Shown: positions 1 through 11,717 of the stretch, piece by piece
Layout of the letters: every line of letters begins with the position of its first letter
Numbering within the stretch: the first letter of the stretch is position 1
NCBI RefSeq assembly: GCF_050436995.1
Contig: NC_134765.1
Span: 5,731,501-5,795,500 of the forward strand
Reading direction: 5' to 3'
Source of the DNA: Anticarsia gemmatalis
Taxonomy: Eukaryota; Arthropoda; Insecta; Lepidoptera; Erebidae
DNA: 64,000 nt
Program-made: the position numbers and the translations under genes
Notes under the pieces: model-generated
Databases searched by the model: none
The model's input: only the letters and a program-made list of their open reading frames with translations
What the model was told of the DNA's origin: nothing

Positions 1-678
1 AAAGTTTTCTTATTTCGGATTTTGTAAGTAATAATTTAGTTAGTTTGCTGTTGGAATTAAACAAGATAGATTAATAGAGCTTAGAAAGGAATAAGTGAGC
101 GTAAAGTATTATGTTTGTGTGTTCAGGTTGTGCATTATACTTTTACATATTCTTAACTAGCTTCCTCCGCGTGAAAATATTTCCCGCGATAAAAGTCCTG
201 TGTTTTATTTTGGGTTATAAACGATCTGTATATAAGGTATCTATACCCTTAAGTAGGTTCCATTTGTGGGTAGATATCACATGGTCTTGCTTAGCTTTTA
301 ATAGTAAAGAAGATAAAAAAGACGATGACAAAACAGAATGAACTTGAGAAGAAAAATCCGGACAGTCAGCCTAAAGTTAGGAAAAAAGAGAGGTATTTGT
401 ACCTGCTATACGATACAATATTGCTTTTGTATGAAGGATTATGAACTGCAAATGTATGGACCTGTCGATCATACACCAGGCTTATACACTTTACGAACTC
501 AAACTGTATGTAATATTCCGTGTATCCCACGAACACTGAGAGTACAAACTACATCTTTGATGTATGAAATGCGAGCTACATTGTTAATGCGTTCAAATGG
601 TTGTCGAATCCGTCAAAGGAGTGTCGATGACTTGTGTGATTCTAAGTCGAAATGTAACTAACTTGCTTTTATTATTTA
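1..678. other. Non-coding stretch, no supported gene
   Basis: Two overlapping short open frames lie at 111-341 and 338-661 on the plus strand. Neither shows a recognisable domain, a convincing splice context or similarity to a family I know. I see no tRNA or repeat structure here. It is probably intergenic or intronic. Confidence 0.5.
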
Positions 679-962
679 CTAGCTGACCCACGCAACTTCA
701 CTTGCGTCACATAAGAGAAAATGGGTCGTAATATTCCCTACATATTTTTTTATTTTTGTAACATTTTTTACTTTTACTGTGCTCCTTTTGGTCGTAGCGT
801 GATAATATATAGCTTATAGCCTTCCTCTATAAATGGGCTATCTAACACTGAAAGAATTTTTCAAATCGGACTAGGAGTTCCCGAGATAAGCACGTTCAAA
901 CAAACAAACTCTTCAGCTTTATAATATTAGTATAATTAGTATAATATTAGTATTAGTATAGA
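679..962 (-). mobile_element. Non-autonomous Helitron, Lep1-like
   Basis: On the minus strand the element starts with TC (TCTATACTAATA...) at 962 and ends with ...GGGTCAGCTAG at 679. It is flanked by A on the 5' side and T on the 3' side, as expected for Helitron insertion between A and T. It has no coding capacity. The interior is shared with the copies at 26073-26172, 32856-33252 and 35263-35498. The 5' end is expanded by short ATTAGTATA-type repeats (930-962). It resembles Lep1-type Helitrons of Lepidoptera; the family name is from memory. Confidence 0.75.
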
Positions 963-3900
963 TATTTATACTGTACTGAGACTACTACTGTAACTGAGAG
1001 TAAATTTAACGGTGGTATTTTGTAAAAAAAATTGAATCTCGTTGATATTACGGGACTAATCAAATACCATTGCCACACAGGTGACAAACCCAAATTGGTA
1101 TAGAATTTTCAAGATGTCGATAAATTTTCCCATCTGAGAATCAAATCCAGAAGTTCATGATACTTTATTGCAACGGATAACTGTAAAGTTACAACTACAA
1201 TGAATGTTTCTTACTTAAAAGAAAAAATACTGAACAAAAATTTTAGCCATAAAACATGAGTAAGCAAAACAGAAATAGAACTTCGCTTAACATTCCTACT
1301 ATCATGTTGAATACCGTGCGGTAGGTTTATAGCTCTTCAATCGTTTGTGTTTATCGTCATTATGTTAGGGAGCCTTCACAATACACCGCCATTGTTCAAC
1401 TTCCCTCTTATTGTGAAATGATGACGATTGCCTCTTTGAAAGTAATACCGATTATTTGTCGATTAGCAGGAACTGAACAAAAATATTTGTATTACCTTTT
1501 GTGCAGTTATCACAAAGATATATCCCGGTTTTCTGTTCTAAATGTATTACAAAAGAATGGTTATTGGCTTTGTTACTATTGAATACATATATTTATTTAC
1601 TTATTTTTAAAAGCGTATAAATTGGACTTAATGCCAAAGGCTAGTCGTATAATAAATGATTATCTAAAAAGTTAAAGAGAAAAATGTTTACTATTCGACA
1701 AAAATAAATTAAATTTAACTTCAGAAGTATTTCTTTCTAATCTTTTACACAAACCTACAAATCTGAGCTTATTTTTTTTAAGCATTACTTCAAATTTTGT
1801 AGTTTTTTCGAATGCACGAAAATACGTCGTGCTGCATTAGGTACAGTGCGTAGTTGAAATTTATGAAATCTTCATGTCGAACTCACGAGAAGAAGGCATT
1901 TGCGTTCATAACAATGTCATGCTTCTGTTGTGTGATAATTTAAATAATTATAACCTAAACAGTACCTACACAGTACAAAATGAATTATGGATCAGTTCTT
2001 CTAATAAAATAATCCTGTTTAAAACAGTAAAAGCTCATTAAAATGAAACAGGAAGGTTGTTGCTCGGACGAGGTGGTCTAGACCCTCTGACCGAGGTCCT
2101 AGTAATGCCGGCCCGGATTTTAATAGGATATATTCAGGTACACTACAGTACATTTTAATTTCATTATTTTTATGATAATGTGTGGATTTTCACCGAAATT
2201 TTGAGTGAAATTTAATCGAGCATTTTTAATTGCGGCTTTTTCTGTTATAAGGTTAGGTTTTTGACCCTTAATCGTCCCTGTCCTCAATTAACGAAGTTAA
2301 ATATCTGTTAATTACGTTTATAGTAATAATGCATTGATTAATTACTATGATTAAATCATATCTATGTGATAGCTGAGATTCTTATCAATTAATTTTACCA
2401 GAAAAAAAATACTAATATCTCAGTGGACCCTTAGTATCTAGTCCTTATCCTTAAAAGTTTTAAAGTACCCACAAACCCAAAATTCAACTGTTTTATTTAT
2501 TTGTATTTTCAGTGAGTGTACAAACCCTTTTAAATTGGTGAACCGCGGAATTTCAATGTCACGGGTCTGTATCCCACAATTAGGAGCATGAAATTTAGAT
2601 CGATTCGGCCCACCTGTTCGAATACTGATGCTCGATGCCTTAAATATGGAATTTTATTGCCTGAATACTTATCAGTCTCATAGATAGTTCAGTTAAGCCG
2701 GTCATGAACTTTAGTGTTATAGTTTTCGTACTTCTACATATTTATATATTTATAGACCTCTATTATGCGTCAAAGAGACGCATCATAGAGGCGCTACATA
2801 AAATTACACTTGTTGTCGGTGACGAGTGCAAAGTTTATAGATTTATCTGCACAAGTACAAAAATACTATATCTTGTTCATTACTGTGAAAAACATTTTAT
2901 TTTTATGAAGGCCATCAAAGTCGTTTTTACAAAATAAATTCAAACTAAACATCATCGTCGGTACTTTAATAATCTCTTTGACATTAACATAATAACGCCT
3001 TCGCAACATGTCACTTTTTGTACAGAAAATCTACCTTTCGCACTACATATTCCTCAAGTATGAAACTATACGCCCACGCTGTGTTCCATCTATTATTACG
3101 TAGCGAGCACGTGTATACGACAAAATTAAATCAGTGCTGTATCAAGCTACAGGCACTATTTTAACGACTCGAGTACTCCAGGTCTTAAACAGCCTATTTT
3201 CTAATTACAGTGCAGCGCAATGGAAATTTAAACAGACATTAACAGAAAATTCTCGTTAATGAGTAGGCAAGCGCCGGCAATGTTGCGAAACTTTCTCCAA
3301 AATTTAATGCACTGTTTAAAATGTATGCATTGCGTATTAAAAGTTGTGCACCAATTATTAAAAGGCGCACCGCCGAGATACGAACAAAAGTTAGACATGC
3401 AGTTTATATAGCTTTAAGTTTTAGTGAATTGCGTTAAAAGCGCAGCTGTAACGAGCACTTGTGAAACTTCTAGCGCTTCTTAAATCCCAAAACTTAAGTC
3501 CACGAGGAAATAAGGACACATAAGTTTAAAACTTTCACAGATGTGATGACATTCACGTTTAGATAGCCGTTATCGTAACTTATTTTATAACTTTGTCAAT
3601 TTAAACAATGTCATCTTCATTGTGTACCTTTAGTCGATAAACCGGCCTTCGTAATTATATAGCAGTTGAAGTGCCGAGTTTTAATCAAATCTTATTAATT
3701 CAATCGTTAAACATTACAAAACAAAGTAATTATTTCCGCTATAAACGGGGACATTAAATAAATAGAAAACGAGGATAAAATTAAACTTCCTTGAAACAAC
3801 GTGCTATTTTTAACAACAATTTGAATTTGATTGTTACACGACAAACGTCTTAGTCTGTGATTTCTTTTTTATTTAATTAAGTACATTGATCCGGTGTTCT

Positions 3901-4677
3901 CGTACAAGCGCCTTTTCTTGGATCTTAACTGATTTCTTTGATCTCTGATAAAGCTCATCATCGTTATTGTTTAAGAGGGCTTCGTCTTTGTCTCCACTAG
4001 TAATTAGAAGATTAATGAAATTACCGTTTGGTTTAGCTGGTTTATGTTTACAGAGTGGCCAGGATTTCGTTTAAGGGGAGCTCTTTCCTTATTATCCTCC
4101 ATCCTATTACCCGAGATCTCGGCTAAGATAAAAAGGGGGAAAAGAAATACCCTAGTGAGATAGTTGAATGAAGTATTTTGTAAGTTTGTTAAAAAAGCTA
4201 TTACTATGAATATACCATCCTTCCTTATTATAATATGCATAGTGATTGTATCATTTTCATAGATTATTTATAAGCTAATTCCGTTAGCCATTTTGCCCAC
4301 TAGTTTATTTTAACTTTTCTAAGATTCCTTTCCCCATCGCCACTCTCTCAGTCTGTTTGTTTATATGCTTGATAGTATTTGTAGAGTCTTCACAATCTAA
4401 CTGAGTTTTATAATAATCCGTCGCGGGTAAGCTAATTCTCGTAGCTAAAGTGCAGGCTGGAACTAAATTGCATTACTTTTCTGGGCCGATAGAACTCGCT
4501 TAACCAGAACATCGATAAATAAATGAAAAAATAAAACGGAATGTTTTATCGGTTTTATTGAGCTTGGAATGCAAGCATCATTTTGTGTAGCGTTTAGTTT
4601 GCAGGTTTTGAATGTATTCAATGGGCCTAGTGGCTATAATTTGCTTTTTTAAGGAGGAAAATAATGTCTCTTACAAC
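963..4677. other. Non-coding stretch, nothing recognised
   Basis: AT-rich sequence with only short accidental open frames (for example 2704-2937 plus and 4004-4240 minus). These lack domains, signal-peptide logic or splice context I would trust. No tRNA, SINE or inverted-repeat element was seen. Confidence 0.5.
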
Positions 4678-4864
4678 TGTCTCCGTGGCGCAGTGGTTAA
4701 GGTCATTACGCCGCTACCATTGCTTCAGGAGGTCGTGGGTTCGATTCCTACTTGGAACAATTATTGTATCGGGTCTGGTTGAGCTTTTTGTCCGTTTTTT
4801 ATATATTTCTCCCCGTGACACGAGCAATTATGCCGTGCCGTCCTTCAAAAACAAAAAAAAGTGA
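4678..4864 (+). mobile_element. tRNA-derived SINE (family A, copy 1)
   Basis: The head carries Pol III internal promoter elements: an A box (TGGCGCAGTGG, about 4686-4696) and a B box (GGTTCGATTCC, 4738-4748) at tRNA-like spacing. A body with GGGTCTGGTTGAGC and CCCCGTGACACGAGCAATT follows, then a short A-rich tail near 4850-4860. The 3' body matches the copy at 41840-42050. This copy is more diverged: the acceptor-stem half is degraded (CTACTTGGAAC in place of CACACGGAG). Confidence 0.8.
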
Positions 4865-5812
4865 CCTTTATAATTTTTTTAAATCGTTCAAAACTTACAT
4901 ATTCTTTGAAACTGAGTACTGCTATCGGGCTAAGTATAATATTCAATAGTTACTAGGCAAACTATCCACGCAAACCTAGGCAGACTTGTAACCAAATTTT
5001 GACTTACTTCAACTGAAAACCCAATTGTTATGCAATCTACAATAAAATCAACGCGAATGAGTACTAGTACTTCAGATTTATGCCTGAATTCAAATTTTAA
5101 TATAACCCAAAAATAATATCACAAGGCTACAGTTGGACTGCGATTGCCAATCAAATCAATAAAAAGCGATCGAATCTACTTTATATAAAGTTGCGGGCGA
5201 TTGCGGCGAAGCGGAATGAAATTTTAAGGGTCATAAATATACCTCGACCTTAAAGCTCAGATCGATTCAATAATATTTTTAGAACGATTTAGACTGTTAA
5301 AACCTAATTTGTTTTATTATCATTTAATAGATGGAGTTTGGCCTCTTTCGAATTAACTGTAGATTTTCAATGCAAAATCGTGTACAAGATGCTTACATTT
5401 ATAGTTGTTACTATCGAGTGCCGAGAGTTTGACATTTGAAATGTATTTCACAAATAGTTTCAAAGGTGCCCACTAGAGGCACTGATCAAATTTATATACA
5501 GAAGTGGTCGATAGCTAGCCCGTTGTCGATAGTTGATAGTGGTAAATTGGGCTACGGGCTACTGGCATTTGTTCGCTGGCTGTGCGATTTATTTAATAAA
5601 TTTCTTGTAATAGAAACTTTGATGTTCCATCGTAGTACCTGAGCAGTTTGAAGCTGAGAGTCAATTATAAAGTTTTCGCAAATTAGTACTTAACGTTGAT
5701 AAAGTAGCTCATGTTACTCCTTTGACGTTAATCTTCAATTAAAGTAAAATTGTTTGTTAAATACACTTAGCTTACATTTCATTCAATGTATTTTTATATA
5801 ATGTTTATCTTT
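4865..5812. other. Non-coding stretch
   Basis: No gene supported. It contains one MITE fragment at 5475-5540 (listed separately); otherwise AT-rich sequence with nothing recognised. Confidence 0.5.
5475..5540. repeat. Rearranged fragment of the 51-kb MITE family
   Basis: The motif GTCGATAGCTAGCCCGTTG followed by TCGATAGTTGATAGTGGTA matches 51106-51145 in the same orientation. The adjacent CCCACTAGAGGCACTGATC matches the GATCAGYRCCTCT motif of that element in the opposite orientation. The fragment is therefore internally rearranged. Confidence 0.5.
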
Positions 5813-5997
5813 ATATATATACATATATTTCTTCTGTAAGTGTGTATGTCACTGAACTTCTCTTAAACGACTGGACCGATTTTGATGAATTTTTTGTGTG
5901 TTCAAGGGGATCTGAGAATGGTTTAGATTATTAAAAAAAGTTTAAAATTTTTAAATTAAAGACGTTCAGACAGGACAACGTCTGTCGGGTCCGCTAG
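5813..5997 (+). mobile_element. Helitron-like or unclassified lepidopteran repeat
   Basis: This matches, from memory, a widespread lepidopteran dispersed repeat containing GGACCGATTTTGATGAA, TTCAAGGGGATCTGAGAATG and the 3' end GACAACGTCTGTCGGGTCC followed by GCTAG. The CTAG end suggests Helitron ancestry, but the next base is C rather than T and I cannot see a clear TC start, so the class is uncertain. It is non-coding. Confidence 0.5.
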
Positions 5998-8900
5998 CTA
6001 TTTATAAAATAAGGTGAGTTTTATATTTTACAAAATTTGAGACTCTCTTTACAGCATTTTTATTTTGTATCTTAGGAACATGACTTGACACTTCACCATT
6101 TACGAAGGCCGTGTTTTATAAATATGGAAAGTTGGGTCGTGATTGTTTATGCCTTAACATAACCTGCTCGTAAAAACCTCATTCAAAATAAATATTCTGA
6201 GATAAGAGTGTCGTGAGACCGTTCTAGATTCAAACTGTATAAGTTATACCTTCGTTTGTATGTAAAATGTACGAATCGTTTTTATTTAAGCCATATTTTT
6301 TACACACTCCATCAATTCTTTATAATTTCCGAAAACAATTTATAAATTTCCTGAAACGCAAACCTGTGACAAAAAGGCATAAGTAATAACGAGTTTTTAT
6401 AAATGTATTTAGCCGTTTTGGCTGGATGTTCATGATTTATTGGGACTCAAATTAATCGCCGTGGACCTTTCCTGCCTTTTGTTTCACTCCCTTTTGTCAC
6501 AGGGAATTGTGTAAAAAGAGATTTTAGATGGCCAGTAGAATTTAAAACATATTTATAAGCCAGTACAGTTACTTAAAAGGTCAGTATGCGTAGTTTCTTA
6601 TATTTAAACTTTCCAAACATTTATCAAGTTAGATAGTTTCGTTTAACAGCTAGAGTAGTGCCGTCTAAAAAAATAACTAAAAGTAATTCGCGAAAACAAA
6701 TAAATCAAAATATTGACCAATTAAGCAATAAAACAACTAACTATTTCGCTGGTAGCAAATAAAAACCGTAACGTAAACAAATAAAATATAACTAACACCA
6801 GTAGCCACTTCTCGAACACAGTTCCGTTTCGAGCAGCCATCATATTTCTGCTGTAATATTGTTATCAAACCAATTTATTCGCAACTGCAACGATCAAAGC
6901 TACAAAACTAGTTACGCATTCGCATTCAGTGGTAATCGTTTTAGAGGCAACACCGAGCGACGGGGCGCGACGCGACGGCGACACGACGGCGACGCTACGG
7001 CGACGTGATAGTGACGCTACATTTAGTGGCGTACAAAAGAGCACAGATATAAATCTAGTGAGCTATTGCAACGTTGCATAAAAGCTTTACGACACGACGT
7101 ATGACAAGAATTTTACTTTTATTTGCATGCACGTTGCCGCGACAGCACTGTGCCAGACTTAATAAACAAAGAAAAAAGCGCTTTGTGTTTTTATTGCGAG
7201 TGGCATTTCGCGAAATTCGTGAGTGTAACGCTCTAAAGAGAATTGCATAAATTGGGAGGATCTGAAAGCATCACAGATTCACTTTAGTGCTAATGAATTT
7301 AAAAACTTGATGTCACTTTTTATGTTTCATTCTTATGTGCATACCAGATTGGAATATTTAGACACCATGCTGAAACAAAGAAGAATCTTGTCGAATTCCT
7401 TATTTTTATTTATAAGACAAGTAGTTCTGCCACATGTAATGGAAATGAGATGTATCTAATTTACTACACAGAGTTTATGCGAGAGGTTATTGACCCTCGT
7501 ACACTAAAAATGTATACTACCGACTAGAACAGTTCCAGTTAGCTAGAACAAGGCTGTATATTTTTATAACTCAATACATTTTTGTAGAGCAGTAATTTTT
7601 GTTAGGGTCTGTTTCTCAGAGTACTGAGGTTTAGAGGGTTGTTCTTTAATAAAAAACTCAGAGGCATAAGAAAATGTGTCAATTTCAGAAAACCCATGAG
7701 ATTATAAACTGACATATTACTAAGGCAATTCACTCAATTATATTATTTCGTCTAAATCATTGCAGGTGATTAACAACAATGTGCCTGAACATTTAAAGAA
7801 TTGCAAGTTGATTGTGCAACACCGACGTGACTTATTTCAAAAGAAATCCTGCTAGAAATAATGTAGTTCTTTGTGCGAGCAAGGGATTTTGTCGACGACA
7901 TTTTCACTTCGGTAAAAGCACTTAAGTTAAAATTGTGTATATGTAAAATACGTTCACGTCGTTTTGCTACACCTGAATGTTATTTTACTGGGAAATTTTC
8001 CTTCAGTTCTTGTTAGTAGTCGTAATAAGCGACGCACAAACTTGTGTACACTCTGTCTTTACTCATAAACCCTTGACTTGTATAGCGCCAAAGTAATTAT
8101 TTCCACTAGTTTTCATGTATACTTTATACTAATTGCTGGCTTGTAGACTTTATTTTTCTAAAACATGTAGAAACCTACTAACATTTATAAACAGTTAAAC
8201 AAGTTATTACGATACCATGAATTAGATTTGATTGCATTCTGTAACTAAAAAACTATCAAAAATGTGTATCACCACCTTTTCTGATTATTGTTATGGCATC
8301 TTTTACTTTCACGGCAATAATTAACAACCTATATCATTTGATTTTCTGTACACAATCATTCGATATATTATTTCTGGGCAAAAGTTGAAGCTAATAAATA
8401 AAATACAGTTAAATAAAAATAACCAGAAGCATTGTGTGTACACGTTTCACAATACAGTAAAAAGCACGTTGCAGGAACAATATTAAATTATCTGCAAGGA
8501 AGCAGGCACCACGTAACTGTATAATAGGTGATAGAGAGTTACGCGCTACCAGTTGCAATTCTTTAAGTCTGCATTCTATTTGCAACCCACGTACGACTTT
8601 TGCTTACCTTTTGCATGGAGCCATGAAAACGACGGGAATAAGAAACACTTATTAGTTTAAAGAATAAGTTATATTAATAGACGAATCTTTTTCGACTTTC
8701 TAATCTCCTTCATAGGAAATTCAGCTATTATATTGTAGTTACTGCAGAAACAAAAAGAGGTACGATAACATTGTTTCTGTTGTTTATGTTGGATTAGAAT
8801 ATTGCACAAAGTGCAATCAACTCAACTTGAAGATGAAGCTATTAAGACTAATAATAACTTTTAGTAATGAACTGTTACTTATTGAAGCATTATTGACGAC

Positions 8901-10289
8901 AAAAAGTAACGTCTATGGGCTCACCATAAAGTTTCACCATTAATTTTATTTCAGGAGATTGAGATTACAGGTGATAGTGGCGCCATCTATATTCACTCCT
9001 GTCGCTTGTCAAAACTTGTGACGTGCAAAAAGTTGGATCATTTGTTACAATGTTTTTATTATGTTTGAGCAAAGTTGAAATGTCAAAAGTTATTACTTCG
9101 CAGGCGTGGGTCTAATTAATATGCCAGTATCGGATCTGTGTTATGATAATAAGTAAAAGTTTAAAGGTAAATTTTGAAATTTTCCGCTCAATATATCCTC
9201 TTACAGCCTTACAATAATAATAATTTCCACAGTGCTGGAAATTTGCCAGGTGTATGTTAATGTTTATTCATGAACTTTTCATATTAAGTGTTAATTTATT
9301 ACGTTGAATGACAATTATCTTGATATTTATTGCTTCGGCGCATCAGTCCAATTTAAATTTTGACTGCACAATATTAATGGTTGGATTATTGAAACCTCAA
9401 TGTCATTATAAGTATTGTAATGAATCACTACAAAGGATCTTAAAGGCGATGAGAATTTTAAGGTTTTCGATTCCTTATTTTTCTATGTTACCACTATTGT
9501 AAAAAGTAGACTTGTTTATCAACCAGTCGATCGAGGATCGATAGCAGTTAATTAAGGCTGACCTAAAGAGCTAGATTGAAATGAAAATATTCATCTAACA
9601 GAATTATCTTGGCATTTAATCGTCAGATTTACATCAGCACTCTATTAATTCAAGGCTTTGTAGTCATTGGATAGTATGTATTACATCCTTATATTTTTAT
9701 CTAGAATATTACTAAGATACTGTGCTACGAACAGACGAACTAAGAACTGAGTTAATGCTTCACTAATTTTTAATATTGTTGAGTGACTAATATAATCCTT
9801 CATGCAAGTTGTCATGCATATTTGTCTATCATAACATAATTATGATAGCAATAGATCAACATTAATACATACAATATTTATTGTAGAGCTAAAAGAATAA
9901 ATTCCGTAAATTGCTATATTTATCAGGTAAAAATTACCTTAAAATTGCTCACGGACGGGAGCTGACAACATTGTTGTTCTGAAGTTTTTATTTTTTTAAA
10001 TTAGAAAAGCTAATCCAATTATAACCCTTTATTGCGTACAAGTGACAGTATTGTGCCTATAATACATGCAAACGTTATCCAGTGCATTGGTGAAGTGTAA
10101 ACAATAAAAAATCTTAAAACTAAACTTAAATATAAACTCTAAACAAATTGTGACTTATAACTACCTTAAACCTAAAAAAAAAAAGTGAAGTACAAAGTGA
10201 TTATAAAATTATCTAATAATTATTACATTGATGAACCCCGATATTATCAATCTTACAAAATCATTCCATAAAAAATCGATTAATCTCCC
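5998..10289. other. Non-coding stretch
   Basis: About 4.3 kb of AT-rich DNA. The only distinct structure is the GC-rich tandem array at 6955-7020 (separate entry). Short open frames such as 9308-9502 have no recognisable product. The 5' boundary of the following LINE is not visible, so part of 9990-10289 may be its 5'UTR. Confidence 0.45.
6955..7020 (+). repeat. GC-rich imperfect tandem repeat (GACGGCGAC units)
   Basis: Within strongly AT-rich flanks there are successive variants of a 9-15 nt unit: GCGACGCGACGGCGACAC, GACGGCGACGCTAC, GGCGACGTGATAGTGACGC. CpG density is very high compared with the surroundings. No ORF crosses it in a convincing frame. It may be a minisatellite, an unmethylated CpG patch or a promoter element; the sequence alone does not decide. 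Confidence 0.6.
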
Positions 10290-10395
10290 CTTGCCTCAAG
10301 TATATAGTCGCCGTTTACAACGCCATCTATTGGAAACCTGGGCTAACGCGAACTAAAATCGATAAAACTCAGCTGATCTTTAGAAGCGTGTAAAC

Positions 10396-11463
10396 ATGCC
10401 GTCCGTCAAATGCAATGGTTGCGCCAAGTTCCTTTCATCGCTAGATGCCGCTAAATGTAGCAAATGTGTCGCCGTGTACCACCGTTCTTGCGGAAAAGCA
10501 CCAGTTTCAGGTCGCGTTAGCCCATCATGGATATGCCCGGAATGTGTAAAAAAAGTGACGGTAAACACCCATGATTTGGCACGCTCCGATAACGACTGCG
10601 CATCAGAGGGTCAAGTGGACTCAAGTCCGTTGAATAGTAGCACGGACAGCAACTCTGATTTGGCCGGCCTCCTCAGGAAATTTAAGGAAGAGATCAAGAC
10701 TTTCGTTAAAGATGAGCTGCTTAACTTGCGTAAAAATGTCTTAGATGAATTTAAAAAAATACAAACCGATATTAACCAGCTCCAAATAGACAATGAAGTC
10801 TTCAAGAAATCCTTGGAAACCCAAAAATCCAAAATGGATGCAATGGAGGCGAGAGTCTTTACTCTCGAACAGAAATTGGCCGAATCTGTCAACGGTAACG
10901 CAGTGGCCCAGTTGCGACTTGAATTAAATGATCGCGACCAACAGTTATTAGCAAATGACATCGAAGTTAGTAACTTGCCTGAATGCAATGGGGAAAACTT
11001 AATACATACTGTTAAGTTATTAAGTACAAAGCTCGGTATTCATTTGGAGGATCGAGATATCGTGAGTGCGGACCGGATCGGTGGGAGACGTATTGACGCC
11101 ACAAGCGCGGCCGGCGAGATGGAGATACGTCCCCGTACAGTCATAGTACGACTGGCGCGTCGCAGCCTGCGTGACGATCTTATAAATGGTGCGCGCGTGC
11201 GGCGGGGGGCGACTACAGCTGACCTCAACATGGCAGGTGCACCGAGACGCTTCTACGTTAATGAACGTCTCACAAAGCTGAATCGTCTTTTGTTTCGTCG
11301 TGCGAGGGACGCGGGACAACGTGCGGGATGGAAGTACGTGTGGACCAGGCACGGCCGTATTCTTGCCCGTCGTGGGCCTGGAGACAAGGCAAGTGTTATA
11401 CGTAGTGAGGAAGATCTTATACGGGTTTTTGGGCCGGCTGTGGTTGAAAGTCCAAATAAGTAA
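10396..11463 (+). CDS. LINE ORF1 protein: PHD finger, coiled coil, Baculo_FP-like C-terminus
   Basis: This 355-aa protein probably binds RNA and forms the ribonucleoprotein particle of the retrotransposon. Residues 6-50 form a C4HC3 PHD-type zinc finger: C6, C9, C21, C24, H29, C32, C47, C50. Residues of about 85-175 are rich in charged and heptad-like residues (KFKEEIKTFV, RVFTLEQKLAE), consistent with a coiled coil for oligomerisation. The basic C-terminus (about 260-350) with FYVNERLTKLNR, LFRRARDAGQ and YVWTRHGRILARR matches the FP-protein C-terminal domain common in insect LINE ORF1 proteins. The ATG at 10396 directly precedes the PHD finger, which supports this start. ORF2 begins 254 nt after the stop. 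No frameshift or internal stop is present. Function is inferred from family membership. Confidence 0.88.
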   Translation: MPSVKCNGCAKFLSSLDAAKCSKCVAVYHRSCGKAPVSGRVSPSWICPECVKKVTVNTHDLARSDNDCASEGQVDSSPLNSSTDSNSDLAGLLRKFKEEIKTFVKDELLNLRKNVLDEFKKIQTDINQLQIDNEVFKKSLETQKSKMDAMEARVFTLEQKLAESVNGNAVAQLRLELNDRDQQLLANDIEVSNLPECNGENLIHTVKLLSTKLGIHLEDRDIVSADRIGGRRIDATSAAGEMEIRPRTVIVRLARRSLRDDLINGARVRRGATTADLNMAGAPRRFYVNERLTKLNRLLFRRARDAGQRAGWKYVWTRHGRILARRGPGDKASVIRSEEDLIRVFGPAVVESPNK

Positions 11464-11717
11464 ATGTTATTATATAATTGATAATTTGCGTATTTATTTG
11501 AAGGTTTATCAGTATGTGTGTATTTCTTTTTATTGTGATTTTTTTTATTTCATAAACATGATATTGTTTAACGCTTTGGTATGGCAATTTTCTAATAGCA
11601 GTATCCAAAATAGGTGTGTTTTTAAAGTGTGTATTTTTTATTGTTTAGAGAGCCCGTTTATAACAACTTCATATCAATGTAAAATGGTATGCTGTGTTCC
11701 TTATCCAACCAAGATTG
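11464..11717 (+). other. Spacer between LINE ORF1 and ORF2
   Basis: A 254-nt AT-rich spacer separates the ORF1 stop from the first in-frame ATG of ORF2. Such a spacer implies reinitiation or another translation mechanism for ORF2 rather than simple stop-start overlap. Out-of-frame ATGs occur just upstream (11684 and 11689). Confidence 0.5.

Noticed and set aside
111..661. Two overlapping plus-strand open frames (76 and 107 codons)
   Set aside because: No domain, no coding-like composition and no splice context; consistent with chance frames.
4681..4752. Possible functional tRNA gene
   Set aside because: A and B boxes are present but the acceptor stem is degraded, and a SINE body shared with 41840-42050 follows directly.
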